64,000 nucleotides of DNA from Callaeas wilsoni (taxonomy: Eukaryota; Chordata; Aves; Passeriformes; Callaeidae). Positions 14,304 to 24,990 of the stretch are shown piece after piece (within the stretch, counting starts at the first letter, position 1; every line of letters starts with the position of its first letter). The DNA lies in NCBI GenBank assembly GCA_013398955.1, contig VWPU01012740.1, positions 146,001 through 210,000 of the forward strand, in the 5' to 3' direction. The translations under genes were made by a program, and so were the position numbers. The notes beneath the pieces were generated by a model. The model saw only the letters and a list, made by a program, of their open reading frames with translations, was not told the DNA's origin and made no database searches.

Positions 14304-14403
14304 GAACAGTTCACACAGTGAGATGAAAGTTGGTGGGCCATACTTGCAAAAATCATTCACAGCAACTCCTGTTGAATTTAGGAACTGTGTAGGAAAGGTT
14401 CAT
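14304..14403 (+). other. Exon-like segment with zinc-finger-exon resemblance (possible decayed or cryptic exon)
   Basis: A pyrimidine-rich acceptor (TTCTCTTTCCTAG, ending at 14303) is followed by 100 nt without a stop in one frame and by GTGAGC at 14404, a usable donor. The frame enters in phase 2, exactly as the real exon does, and encodes PVEFRN, the same six residues as in the real finger. About 18 residues upstream of that motif, both contain a histidine at the same distance. Valine, glutamate and arginine in the match use different codons (GTT/GTG, GAA/GAG, AGG/CGT). The cysteines and the first histidine of the finger are missing. It exits in phase 0, so splicing it in would shift the frame. 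It could be a decayed exon duplicate, a poison exon or coincidence. Confidence 0.22.
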
Positions 14404-14717
14404 GTGAGCTCCATTGAGAATATTATAGGCATTTGTGTATTTCAGTTTTTCTAAGTAAAGACTTTTGCTTAATTTCTGTCCATCACTGACTACCATGAGA
14501 AAAATAGAAATTCTGTAAATGTAACAAATCAATCATTCTGGTGCAGATGTAATGTTCGGCTAGCATGAAACAGCTTTGGGAGCCTTCATGCAAAGGACAA
14601 CATTTATGCAAAACCTAAGAGGATGCAAAAAATCTACAGATAATGAAAAATGAGTGATAACTACTGATTTTCTGTTATAACACTAGGTTTTATTTGAACC
14701 ACTAGTAGAAAATAATG

Positions 14718-14751
14718 TTTTTTTCTTTTTCTTTTTCTCATTGCTTTTTAG
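14718..14751 (+). other. 3' splice site (polypyrimidine tract and AG)
   Basis: An almost uninterrupted run of T and C, broken by single A and G bases near its end, leads into TTTTTAG ending at 14751. This is a strong vertebrate acceptor. It fixes the exon start at 14752, so the first exon base is the third base of a codon (phase 2 intron). The open frame continues a little to the left of the AG, but that part is intron. Confidence 0.85.
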
Positions 14752-14930
14752 GTCTAACTGTGCAGAAAATATCCGTAAACACATCTTGCATACGGGAAAG
14801 CATGAAGGAGTAAAAATGTATAACTGTCCTAGGTGTGACTATGGAACAAATATCCCTGTGGAGTTTCGTAACCACTTGAAAGAACTACACCCAGACATTG
14901 AAAATCCTGATCTGGCATACTTGCATGCTG
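14752..14930 (+). CDS. ZNF407: Internal exon of a C2H2 zinc-finger protein, probably ZNF407
   Basis: This 179-nt exon enters in phase 2 and leaves in phase 1, with 59 whole codons. It begins with SNCAENIRKHILHTGKHEG, which contains the histidine end and linker of a finger whose cysteines must lie in the previous exon. Next is one whole finger: YNCPRC (Cys-x2-Cys), twelve residues, then His-x4-His in NHLKELH. The exon ends with the acidic tail PDIENPDLAYLHA. The first finger ends HILH, with two residues between histidines instead of the usual three. C2H2 arrays bind DNA; ZNF407 is known as a large nuclear protein with about 22 fingers and very long introns. The PVEFRNHLKE and HPDIENPDLAYLHAG stretches match my memory of its C-terminal fingers. 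Flanking introns of at least 14 kb and 49 kb fit that gene and argue against compact relatives such as ZNF335. The zinc-finger exon is certain; the gene name is not. Confidence 0.8.
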
Positions 14931-14936
14931 GTAAGG
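14931..14936 (+). other. 5' splice site GTAAGG
   Basis: The exon ends CATGCTG and is followed by GTAAGG, a good match to the vertebrate donor consensus. It splits the codon after the first base of a glycine codon (phase 1). The frame stays open past this point to 15022, but the residues there are lysine/serine/tyrosine-rich and unlike a zinc-finger protein, so read-through is unlikely. Confidence 0.85.
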
Positions 14937-17479
14937 TCCTTCCTCCCTTTGCTTACAAATTCTTTCCTAAATTCTTAAATGATTGTAATAACAGAAAAAG
15001 AAGTTATTATTATTTATTCTGAAGAAGAGCATGGTTTTAAAATGGGCTTAATCCTCTTCAAGTTTTCCAGGGTTGAAGGCTGTGCGTTAAGCACTGAAAT
15101 CTATTCATGTTACACAAGCAAATCTTACAGTTCAATAAATAAACATCAAAAGTGCATGCTATTTAGATGCCTCGTTGTGAAATCTAGCTGAACTTTTAGG
15201 GAGAAATATTTTTTAACATTTTTATTAAGTCCCTCTGCCCATGCTATTCCCCCAAGAACAGAAAAACAAAATTCCATAGGAAATACAGTGGCAAATTAAT
15301 GCACTGCTTTAAAAATTCTTAGATTTCGTTACAAAAAAGTGGAGTGTTCCTCATTAAAAGATAGAACAGCAGAGATCGACCAACAACTTAGATGTATGTT
15401 TTCAGGCTTTGCGTTAGAGAGCACACAAATGGAAGTCACTGGAGGAGTGCAAAACAAAAACATTGCTTTGGAAACAGGAATTAAAAGAAAAGAAATGGGG
15501 TGTTTTCTGTTTAGGAACAAGGTTTTTGAGTTTTCATTTGGTTTTGGGGTGTTTTTTTTAATGGATTCTGTAGTTCAGAGTAGAAGGCAGAAGTTTAATG
15601 GAAGCATCAAGTTAGGAGAAAAAGAGTTCAATGGTAGGAGATTAGGAGAAATAATACAAATTTTGTGTGGAGCTTGAATGAAATGTGATCTATCTGCAGG
15701 AGAGGCAGATAACTTAGACATCACTGGGTGGAAAGACAAGTTAGAGCAGTGGGAAAAAAGAGCAGATGGTGAGAAGAAAGAGTTGGGGAATCCAGAGGAG
15801 GAAGAAGCTATGTGGGCCAAAGTCTCCCTGAGACGCAAATTAATCTTCCATTGAATTACTACTATTAGTACTCCTGTGTCAGACTTGAATCTTCTATAAG
15901 GAATTAATTTCATAGTTTTTGATACCCTCATACATGTAAAAAACCAAAACCTGGAAAGTTTTCATGCAGCTTTGTGCAGTATGTACACTGTAGTTATTTT
16001 AAAACCTCTCAGTCTTCTCAAAATGACTGCTTGCTTTCCTGACTAGAGGCAGTGTATTATTTGTACCATATATTTCTATTTGCCAAGTATTCCACTTCAT
16101 TTTGGAACCAATCATCATGTCATGTCAGCATATGGTGGATAATATCTGGATGTGCAAACAAAATGCCAGTTGGCAGAATACCAATTTCAAAATAGGTCAG
16201 AAAACTGATCACATTTCACCATAATTCTCACTAAAGCAAATGAATATTCAACTCAGATCTTAAATCCAGACACTGTTGGATTTTTACTACAATAATCCCA
16301 CTTAATATGAAAAAATCAAATGCTTTCAGTAGTCAGATACACAGATATAACACAGATCTGTAACACTGATAGAATCACTAACATTCCGAAATTACATACA
16401 TTTTATGTACATTTTCACCTTATTTTTTCAAGACTATATCTGGGTAAATTAATTGTTCATTGCAGCATGCTGTGGTTAAAACTGTTCAGCTTGCTTGTCT
16501 TGGTAACACAGGAAAACAGTCATCAGTGTGTTTTATCCTAATGATATATCTTCTCTATACATTCACTCTTATACTGTAGAAATCCCCTTGCACTGAACAG
16601 GGTACTGTGCAAATATATTAGGACTAGCAAGAACAGATCGTCACCTAATTATTGCCAGGCTCGCCTAGAATGGATATACAACAAAAGTCTTGAAACACTG
16701 TTTGCATAATCCCACTGCTAAAAGAATGATACTGTATTTTCCTTTCAAGAAGAAACACTATTAAAGAGGAACCTAGGTGATAACTGTGTATTCTTACCAT
16801 AGTTAAATTAAAGGAAGTTTCTCTTCTTCTTTTCAATCCATTTCTGACTGCTGGACATCTGAGAGTTAAAGATTTTAGAGAAGATTTTTAGAGGAATGAA
16901 GGACAACTCCTGTGCCCTGGCTAACATCCCTTATAAAAATAAGATTTGTTCTGTGTCTGGTTCACAGTTACTGATGACTTATTGGTCATTGGCTGCACCC
17001 ACAGAGAATCTACAACACGACATAGGACCCCTTAGAATGATAGGAGTATGAAAGTGTCATACAAGAGTGATTGATTTTTTTTTTTTAACTTAAACTTATT
17101 TGTCTGTCTTTTATGTTCTAATATTGCTTTGTAACAGGAAAGCCAGCCCTTTTGCTTCTTTGAGCAAATAGAAATAGAGTAAGTCTCTTCACTGGCAAAG
17201 AGACAGGCATCAACTACAGCCACTTTGCAGGACAGGCAGAAACTCCTTCACCACAGCCCATCGAGAGTGGAGCTGTGGGGTACCTTTAGGATGTGACTGG
17301 GAGTAAAAGTCAAGTCTGTTTCTTGTCTGTGAAATTAAGATTGACAGTTGGATTTCTAACTTAAATTTAATGCTCTTTATAATTGTTGTGGGAAGAGTAG
17401 AAGCTTCAGACAAGCCTTAGCCTCAGATTTTGGCAACAGCTTAAATTCAAGGAATCACTCTGGCCTGCAAGTTCTAGTG

Positions 17480-18040
17480 ATGGCAAGTCAGATCCATTTA
17501 TAAAATGAATTATTTATTAAACAGACAAGAGATAGCAGATGAAAGATCTTAATCGGAATCACTTACTACACAGTATAAAACTAAAAAGAACTACTAGTAG
17601 ATTACAGCATAACATAAAACATATAAAAACTAACTATATGAAAGCTAGCAAAAGAAATAGTGTTGATTAGGAGTCGAATGTAACTTGTCACTGAAACCAT
17701 GATAATGTGCACATTCCTTCACTTAATCCCTGGGGAGTAAGCGCAGAGCAGGCTTCCCTACTCATGGGAGAAGCTCCACACATTTCCAGGGAAATGTGTA
17801 GAAGATTTCTGCTTTGTGGAAGTTTGGTGTGGCTCTTACAGTTGTGAGTGTCTGTCTGTCAAAAATCCGGCTTATCTTTCCAGATGTCACTTCCAACAGT
17901 AAGACGTTTATTGGCAGCTGGGAGATGTTAACCCCATGGTGCCAAAATAACTCATTGTAAGACAGCTTGTCCTGTTTGAGTTATCTGGCTGCTTAACAAA
18001 CAACAGAGAAGCTCTTGTGGGGGGTGAGATGCCCTGCTAC
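17480..18040. other. Unassigned block, possibly a decayed LTR
   Basis: The stretch contains TTTATTAAACAGACAAGAG near its left end, TATAAAA-like sites at 17574-17580 and 17619-17625, and GTAAGACGTTTATTGGCAGC at about 17901-17920, where TTTATT is a polyadenylation signal on the minus strand. Regulatory-like sites, an internal change in base composition and lack of coding content resemble an old LTR. I cannot match it to a family and see no clear ends or target duplication. It may equally be unique intronic sequence. Confidence 0.15.
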
Positions 18041-20023
18041 AATAATATAATGCTCTAATATTAGTTTCTATTTAGTTTTCTTTGGCAGCTACTATACTGC
18101 TTTATGGGGTCAGTGGTAGTAAGGAGCTTGAGGAAGCTGCATTTCCAAGGGAGAGCCTGTGGAAGATGAAAGGCAAAAGAAGCTGGATTTTACATGTGCA
18201 AGGATGACACTGTAATTGCAAGGTGATAGCACTTCTGTTCTAAACTGATATATAGAAATGCCAGAAAACCAAGTCTTCAGACTTCCTTTCCTCTTTTTAT
18301 GATAGGTTCCCTCTGTCATAGAGGGAGTTATTAAGAATACAACTATGTTCCTTATAAATCTTACATATTTTAAAACAATAACAGTCTGTGTTATACTTTT
18401 GTCTTTAACTTTTAAAATTTACTACATTTGAACAGCAGGCCCTTAATGCATCCAAGCCAACAAAGATATATGCAGTGCACATAAAATCGTGAATTGAATT
18501 TGCTAGGCCACACTTCAAATACCAGTTTATGCATTTAACCTTAATTTTGATATGAATCATCAAATCTGTTTTTTAATATCTCTGTGTGTTGTTCTGTAAG
18601 AGCTTGGTGCCTATGTCTTGATATTCTCTGACCCATTTTTTTCAAGGTCTGTGTTAAAATTGAAATTTTGTAGGGGGAAAAAAAGCCAAGAATCCAGAGA
18701 CTGTTACCCATTATCCACAATATTAATTTATTTTCTTTTTAAAACCACATTTAAGATACTGATAGATTATATAGCTGTTCTAAGAACAGAATTGGGCTTA
18801 CCAGCAAGCTCAGGAATCCTGCAGGTAATGTTTAGGTGATAGAAATTTGGTTCTAGTGGAAGCTATTTATGTATATTCTTGTTATCCATGTGCAAATCTG
18901 AACATATGTCATTACAAATGGAAAATGCATGCAATAGATGAGCAAATTGTCATATCATGTTGATAACTATAATTTTAGTGATTTTTCTAAAAAATTAGAT
19001 TATTTGATTAAAAAAAAAAAATGAATTGCTTACTGTGGGCTTGTCTGAATTGTGAGTCCCAAAGCAAGCTGAAGAAATCTTTTGATTCTTGTGTGCATTG
19101 CATTTCCAAAATTCTTGAATATATTTTCTTCTAACTGATGCTACATTGCAATACTGAGTTGAACTGAGCCTGAATACTTTGTCAAGCAGGACAGGAGAAG
19201 GGCCCACACGTGTGGTAGATCTTGCAAGGGATCAGTATTCTAGTTTTCTTTCTCAGTGCTTTATCTGCTTTGGAGCAGCATCACTTGGTAGTGATAATTT
19301 CAGTTTGAATTAAATGTTCATCATTTTGGAGCTCTTGTCTTACAAACATTGTGATACTATTATGATGCATTATTTATGTCCAAACAGTGTAATACCTATG
19401 CCTGAACATCTCCATTATTCCAAAAGCTGCAGAGTTCGTGGCATCTCACAGCGTGCCTTGTGTGGATAGTAAACTGGTCATAAGCAAAAAGCTCTTCAGA
19501 GAGAAGAGAAGCAGTTTGCTCATTATTGGTTTTGTGATAATGTTGAAAGTTATGTGGTGATACAGAGGGGTTTTTTCCATATCATTATTTCTGTGCTGCA
19601 CTGTAAAAAGTGGAGATGATTTCTAAGAATGAATGCAACCTCAGAAATCAGAATAACCCTGCTTTTCACTGAGCAAAACATATAATAGTCCTGCTTTTTG
19701 TACAAGTTTCCTCATGTGCAAAATACGTGCAATGCTTCCATAGTTTGAGTCACAAAGCTCTTGCTGGAAAATGGCTTCATGACAGTCAACTATGTGATTA
19801 GGGAACTGCTTAAGGCATTGAACAGAAAATTTGGTGATGTTTAATTTAGAATTAGCAGTCATGCCAAATGCTTCTCGGAAGTCATTTAAAAAAAAGAATT
19901 CGGTGAAGCCAGCTCAATTCATTGTACTCTTTGGTAAGTTGTTGGTTTTTTTTTCTGTGACAGTGATACTATGCTTGCAAAGCACTCAAATTTTCCAGAG
20001 AGAAGCTCATGGGAGAGTCTGCC

Positions 20024-20066
20024 ACTCATGGCCCCATGAGTAGGAGTGGAGGATCGCTTACTCCTA
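20024..20066. repeat. Two adjoining inverted repeats
   Basis: ACTCATGG and CCATGAGT are separated by only two bases (20024-20041). Immediately next, TAGGAGT at 20041-20047 pairs with ACTCCTA at 20060-20066. A further direct copy of CTCATGG lies at about 20006-20012. The function is unknown. Confidence 0.7.
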
Positions 20067-23000
20067 TGGATCCTGACAGGACTAAAAGTGTGAGCTTCTT
20101 CCCCGATCTGCACAGACATGTTTTGGGGAATGCTTGGAAGTACAGCTTTGTGTGCCTGTGCCTCTGTGAAAATTATAGGTGCCTCTGGGGTTGGGCATTC
20201 ACAGAACAAAGATCGTGACGATTGTGTTTTGGCAGTTGGCTGCCTACGTGGTGATTGAACGCTTAGTGTTCATGAAGAGTTACATAATTCATGACCAAAT
20301 GATAGATAGGTACTTGATTATAGTGTATGAGTTGCTTCACAGGGAGAAAATATCAGACATGAGCTACTCTTAGTCTAGCTGAGAAAAGCCTAAGAAAAAT
20401 CAGTTACTGAAAGCGTAGTCAGACAAATTGAAATGAGAAACAAGGTGCAAACACTTAAATATGAGGTCAATTGAGCTCTGGCAGCAACTAGCAAAAGAAA
20501 TTATTCTTGTTCTGTTCCTTTGAGCCTTGAGAAGACTGGATGGGTTTCTGGAAAATAGGTTTTAGGAGGGCCCAAGGTTGCTGGGTTCACTGCAAAACAT
20601 AAAGGGGCTTTGATATACCAGAAGTCAGGTATATTATCGAATAGTCCTTTCTGCTCTTAAATCTTCAAACAGTGTTAATCTACAGCCTCCTGGTAAGGGC
20701 TGTGTTTGTCAATCTAAAGTATTTGGGTGTTATGATAGCAGTGGAATAGCTGAGGAGACAGGTAAGTCCCCCTAAGTGTTCTTTCTCAAAGAGGAAACAT
20801 TCCCATCATCAGTGCTAAATTCTTACTCTCTCCTGAAGTGGAAATACATGCACTTAAACTGTTTTTTGCTGGTATTTCATTAAATCCTTGATAAAATATC
20901 CTGTAACATACATTTATTTATTTGTTTATTGTGTTTGAAGAATCTGTATAAAATTCTGCTCTTTCCCCTGGCAGTTCCCTTACTGTGTTGTCTCCTCTTT
21001 TCTATATGTTTGAAAAGTATTTTTGCAAACTTTAAGTGCACTTTTCAAAAGGCAGTGCTTTCCACACGTTTCTCTTTTGGTTTCTTTAGCTTTTGAGAAA
21101 CAGGGCTGTACCAGCAACCTGCAGCATGATTGCATCATCAACAAGGGACAAAATTGTGATCCTATCAGTTGTAACAGTTGCAATATTCATGAATGGAATT
21201 CTGAAAGTTCAAATAGTTAATCCCAAATAAAATTGTGATCTTTATCCCACTTGACAGCTACATTTATCAAATTATTAAGAGAAAAAATTGATTGCTAAAA
21301 GTTATGGTGTGATCTATTATGTGATTTTATCAAGGTAGAACTGTATTACCAAGTGGAAACTGCAGACTTATTCAGAATGTGAATTGGACACACAGAACTG
21401 ATAATATACCAATTATACTAGTATCCTAGTGCTTTTCTACTTCTAAATGTTTTTTTGCTACTCCTTTCTTTTGCGTCTTTTGATTCTGTAGTAGAAAATA
21501 TGGAGTTAAAAAAATAGGAAAAATTACATGATAAAAGCCTGTTTACTCTTATACTCTTGACTTCGTCAAACTACAGAAATATAAAATCAGAAAATGCTAT
21601 TTATCAATGAAGCAATGGAAATACAAGTCAGTTGAGTACTTATGCAAACTTGTAATTCATACGTGATGTAAAGCCTCCAAAGAATAGATACACAGTTTTG
21701 TTTGCAAGCATATTTAACTTTTTTTTAGATAGTTAATATTCTTAGTCTTTATCACTGTTTAAACAAAACACTTTAAATGCTGTCATTTGAAACAATATTA
21801 AAATTGTCATTGCTAGATATAGGCAAATCAGGTGCAAGCTTTTACAGCAGTGGAATACTGCTTGGGTTTCTAGTCAGATAAAATGTTATTTTTGATGGCT
21901 GGTATACTTTAAAAAAAGAAAAAGGCAGCAGCTCTGCTTCAAACAGGTTTGCTCTTGTCATAGCTATTAGTGCCAGTCTTTCAATAGCATGTCATGTTGA
22001 TTGGCAGACACTCCCTTTTCTCTTTTGTGAAGAATAATAATTTTAGTGTGTGCTTGAAATAAAAACCTAGTATAAATGATTTTCTGTTTGTAAAGGAGAA
22101 AGCCAGGTTCTTTTTAACATATGTAGATTATGTATTATTGTGTTTCAGTAAAGATTAATCTATGTTTTAAAAAAAAAACTAAGTAATTTTTTTTTGAACT
22201 GTCATCTATTAGAAGGCATTGTATACCTAGCAGAGCTTCCATAGCCAGTATATTTATCTGGGTGGTCATGACATCAGAGTTGGTTCTTTCCAGGTAGCAA
22301 GTGAAGTAGAAAAAAAAATATTGAGTTCATGAAAGTACTTTGTCTTTTTTTTTTTTTTCCTTAGGATATAGCTTTTTTTGCTGCTGTTAAAGAGCATAGG
22401 GACTCCTTTCATAGTTCCTTAGTTGCTTTTCCTGAACAATCAGCATATATTCCTGCTGAGTGACATGAAAGGAGGTGTTGAAATATTTTGATGCAAATAT
22501 TACATCACCTAATATTCAAAACCCACCACTATTAATATTAGTTACATCCTTTAAGTGAATGGTATTCTCAGATAAGAATGAAAGCCAATCAGTCTCACTA
22601 AAGAAAAAATGTTCAGAGTATAGTTTTAAAGGAAAAGGAAAATACTGCTTAGACCAAAGTCTGGAACATGTCTTAAATACCTCTGCTCAGGGGAGGTCTA
22701 GCAGGTGTCCTGTTGTGTGCCGTAAGCTGCAGGGCCGTTGCACAGGGGTTTCCATGTTGTGCGGAGCACCAATACCGTGCAGTCACAATCCTGCCTTCTT
22801 TTCAGTGCCTCTCTTTCCACAGCCCTCTGTGCTGGGATTTCCTAGCAGTCATCATTCCTTTTCTGAAAACTATCCCGGTTTGTAACAGGGCAACTAATTT
22901 TTGTGGTGTAGGCTGTTGCTGCTGAGCAGATGAATCTCTTTGCCCATGCCTAAATATTTAATCTGGGTATTGGAGTGTGCCTCCTTTCTTGTCGTTCCTC

Positions 23001-24441
23001 TCTGTGGCATTCTAGTTTCCAAAGCTGGGAACCATTTGGCTGGCCTGCAAGGGGCCTATGCCATAGTGGACGATACAGAAACCCACTTCAGGTCTGAATT
23101 TTTGTTGAGCCCTTAATGCCCACCTTGTATCTGCTCTCAAAACACCGTTGGGCGGGCATCTGCTTTGCAAATTCCTTGCATTGCCCATGCTGGATCCCTG
23201 CTGGTGCCCATAAAGACTGGTGCCTCTGCAAGGATGTCAGGTTCACCGATGAAAAGAAGGTAAGCTTAGTCCAAGCTACTATTTCATTATATTAATAGAT
23301 AAAATATCCTTCATGAAGAACGAGCCACATTATTGCCTATTTGGAACTAAAAATAGGCTATTCTAACATAAAACTTTTAAAGCAAGACTGAAATATTTAA
23401 GTGCAGAAGTAGAAGAAAGCCCTTAAGACCTGACAGCCATCTAGAAAAAATATTTAATTGTGCTAGAAGATATATATGCATAATAGTATGTGGCAAATGT
23501 AAATAATACAAGGAATACTAGTATTGGAATATCAACATATTAAAATTTGGAGAAAAGCACCAAAAAAATGGGATATCAAGGTCATCAAGAAAACTTTTCA
23601 AACAAACAAAAAGAAAGATAATAATCTTACAGGAGGAATAAAAAATAAAGGTGTATAGTACCTAGGAATAGTTCAGGATATTTTTATGTGGGAATTGTCC
23701 TATACTCGGAACATTTAAATTGCTCTCCCATTATACTTTTTTAAGAGTAGATTATTTAGTTTGTCATCCAGGGAAGTTATGCTGGAGTTCTAAGAAATAT
23801 AAAGATCTTATTTTTTTTATTTCATTAAAGTAAATACAAAGTAAATATAAGACTCAACTTGAAGAATGAAATGAAAATTTTGATTTAGAATGTGTGGTGA
23901 ATTTTTAATATATGTAGTAGATAAAGCTGTATTGAGTATTCTAGTCTGTGCTATAAATAATTTTTAAAAATTTAATTCAAATTAAAATATAAATAATAAA
24001 CATCTATAAATAAACTAATAAATTTCTCAACTAGAAACTAATTTCTCCATTAGAAACTAATTATTACATCACTTGCAGAGCTAAACTAACAGTACTTCCA
24101 AGACCTATGGGCATTATATTTCAAATAACCATAGCAGGGGTGTATTTTGCATACATAATGCCACCAGCTCTTGGTGACTTTCACTGTGGCTGTGCATTAT
24201 TTAGGGGACACTTCATGTTTTTCCTTCCTGTGAGATGTTACTAGCATCCCAACAACCTGCACTGAAATTATTCTTGATAAATAGCTTAAATGATTAATAT
24301 TTGTAAATCTGCTTGCGAGTCTTTGTCTGAATTTTAGATTTTTTTTGTAAGTTACACAAAATTACTCTCTTGCTACACGTAGTTCCGTTACTGCAAAGAT
24401 AATAACAAATAATTTCAGAATCAGAAAAGTGCCGAAGTTGT

Positions 24442-24990
24442 TGTGTTTTAACCGTAGCTACTAACTAAGTACCACACCCCAATCACTTATTCCCACCACT
24501 GGAGGGATGACGGCAATCAGAAGGGTAAAAGTGAGAAAGCTCCTGGGTTGAGATAAAGGCAGTTTAGTAGGTAAAGCAACACAAGGAATTCATTCATCAC
24601 GTCGCATGGGCTGGCAGGTGTTATCTACAGGAAAGCCGAGCTCCATGGTGTGTAATGGTGACTTGGGAAGACAGATGCCAGTACGCCAACATCCTCCCCT
24701 TTACTTCTTTTCTCCTCCACTTTACATGCTGAGAATGATGCCATGTGGTATGGAATGTCCTTTGGTCAGCTGGGTCAGCTGTCCTGGCTGTGTCCCCTCC
24801 CAACTCCTTGTGCACCCCCAGCCTCCTCGCTGGTGGGGTGGGGTGAGGAGCAGAAAAGGCTTTGACTTTGTGTAAACATTGCTGAGGACTAATAAAAACA
24901 TCCCTATGTCACTGACACTGTTTTGAGCTCAAATCCAAAACGTACCAGCGACTGTGAAGGAAATTAAGTAACTCAGTCAAAGCCAGAACA
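24442..24990 (-). mobile_element. Solo LTR of an avian endogenous retrovirus, minus orientation
   Basis: A 549-bp block begins TGTGTTTTAACC and ends CAGAACA, the TG...CA ends of an LTR. Its inner segments, such as GGGTAAAAGTGAGAAA, GGGTTGAGATAAAGGCAGTT, ACAAGGAATTCATTCA, GCTGTGTCCCCTCCCAACT and GCTGGTGGGGTGGGGTGAGG, match an LTR family I know from bird genomes. Read on the minus strand, the sequence runs U3 to U5: the TATA-like site in the middle is eroded, and the segment with the R/U5 features lies at the left. No internal retroviral genes or second LTR flank it, so it is a solo LTR left by recombination. I see no exact target-site duplication at its edges, so the copy is old. Family name not assigned. 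Confidence 0.7.

Larger units (their letters stand above)
1..14751 (+). other. Intron (partial) upstream of the zinc-finger exon
   Basis: The sequence from the left edge to the acceptor AG at 14750-14751 reads as intron of the plus-strand zinc-finger gene. It is AT-rich, low in CpG and has only short scattered open frames without recognisable protein content. It contains TTTG-type simple repeats, an A-free T/G tract (6268-6400), an AT microsatellite (10723-10771), one CR1 fragment (11017-11421) and an exon-like segment (14304-14403). The blocks 1-4999, 5221-6267, 6403-10722 and 11422-14303 hold nothing else I can name. A patch at about 10000-10450 is richer in G+C than its surroundings and is unexplained. 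Another gene inside the intron cannot be excluded, but none is visible. Confidence 0.6.

Noticed and set aside
14931..15022. Continuation of the zinc-finger reading frame past the donor
   Set aside because: The residues after the donor are unlike the protein and end at a stop soon after; the GTAAGG donor explains the boundary better.
23031..23262. Possible exon ending at a good donor (AAG|GTAAGC)
   Set aside because: All three plus frames contain stops between the nearest acceptor and the donor, so it is not an internal coding exon.
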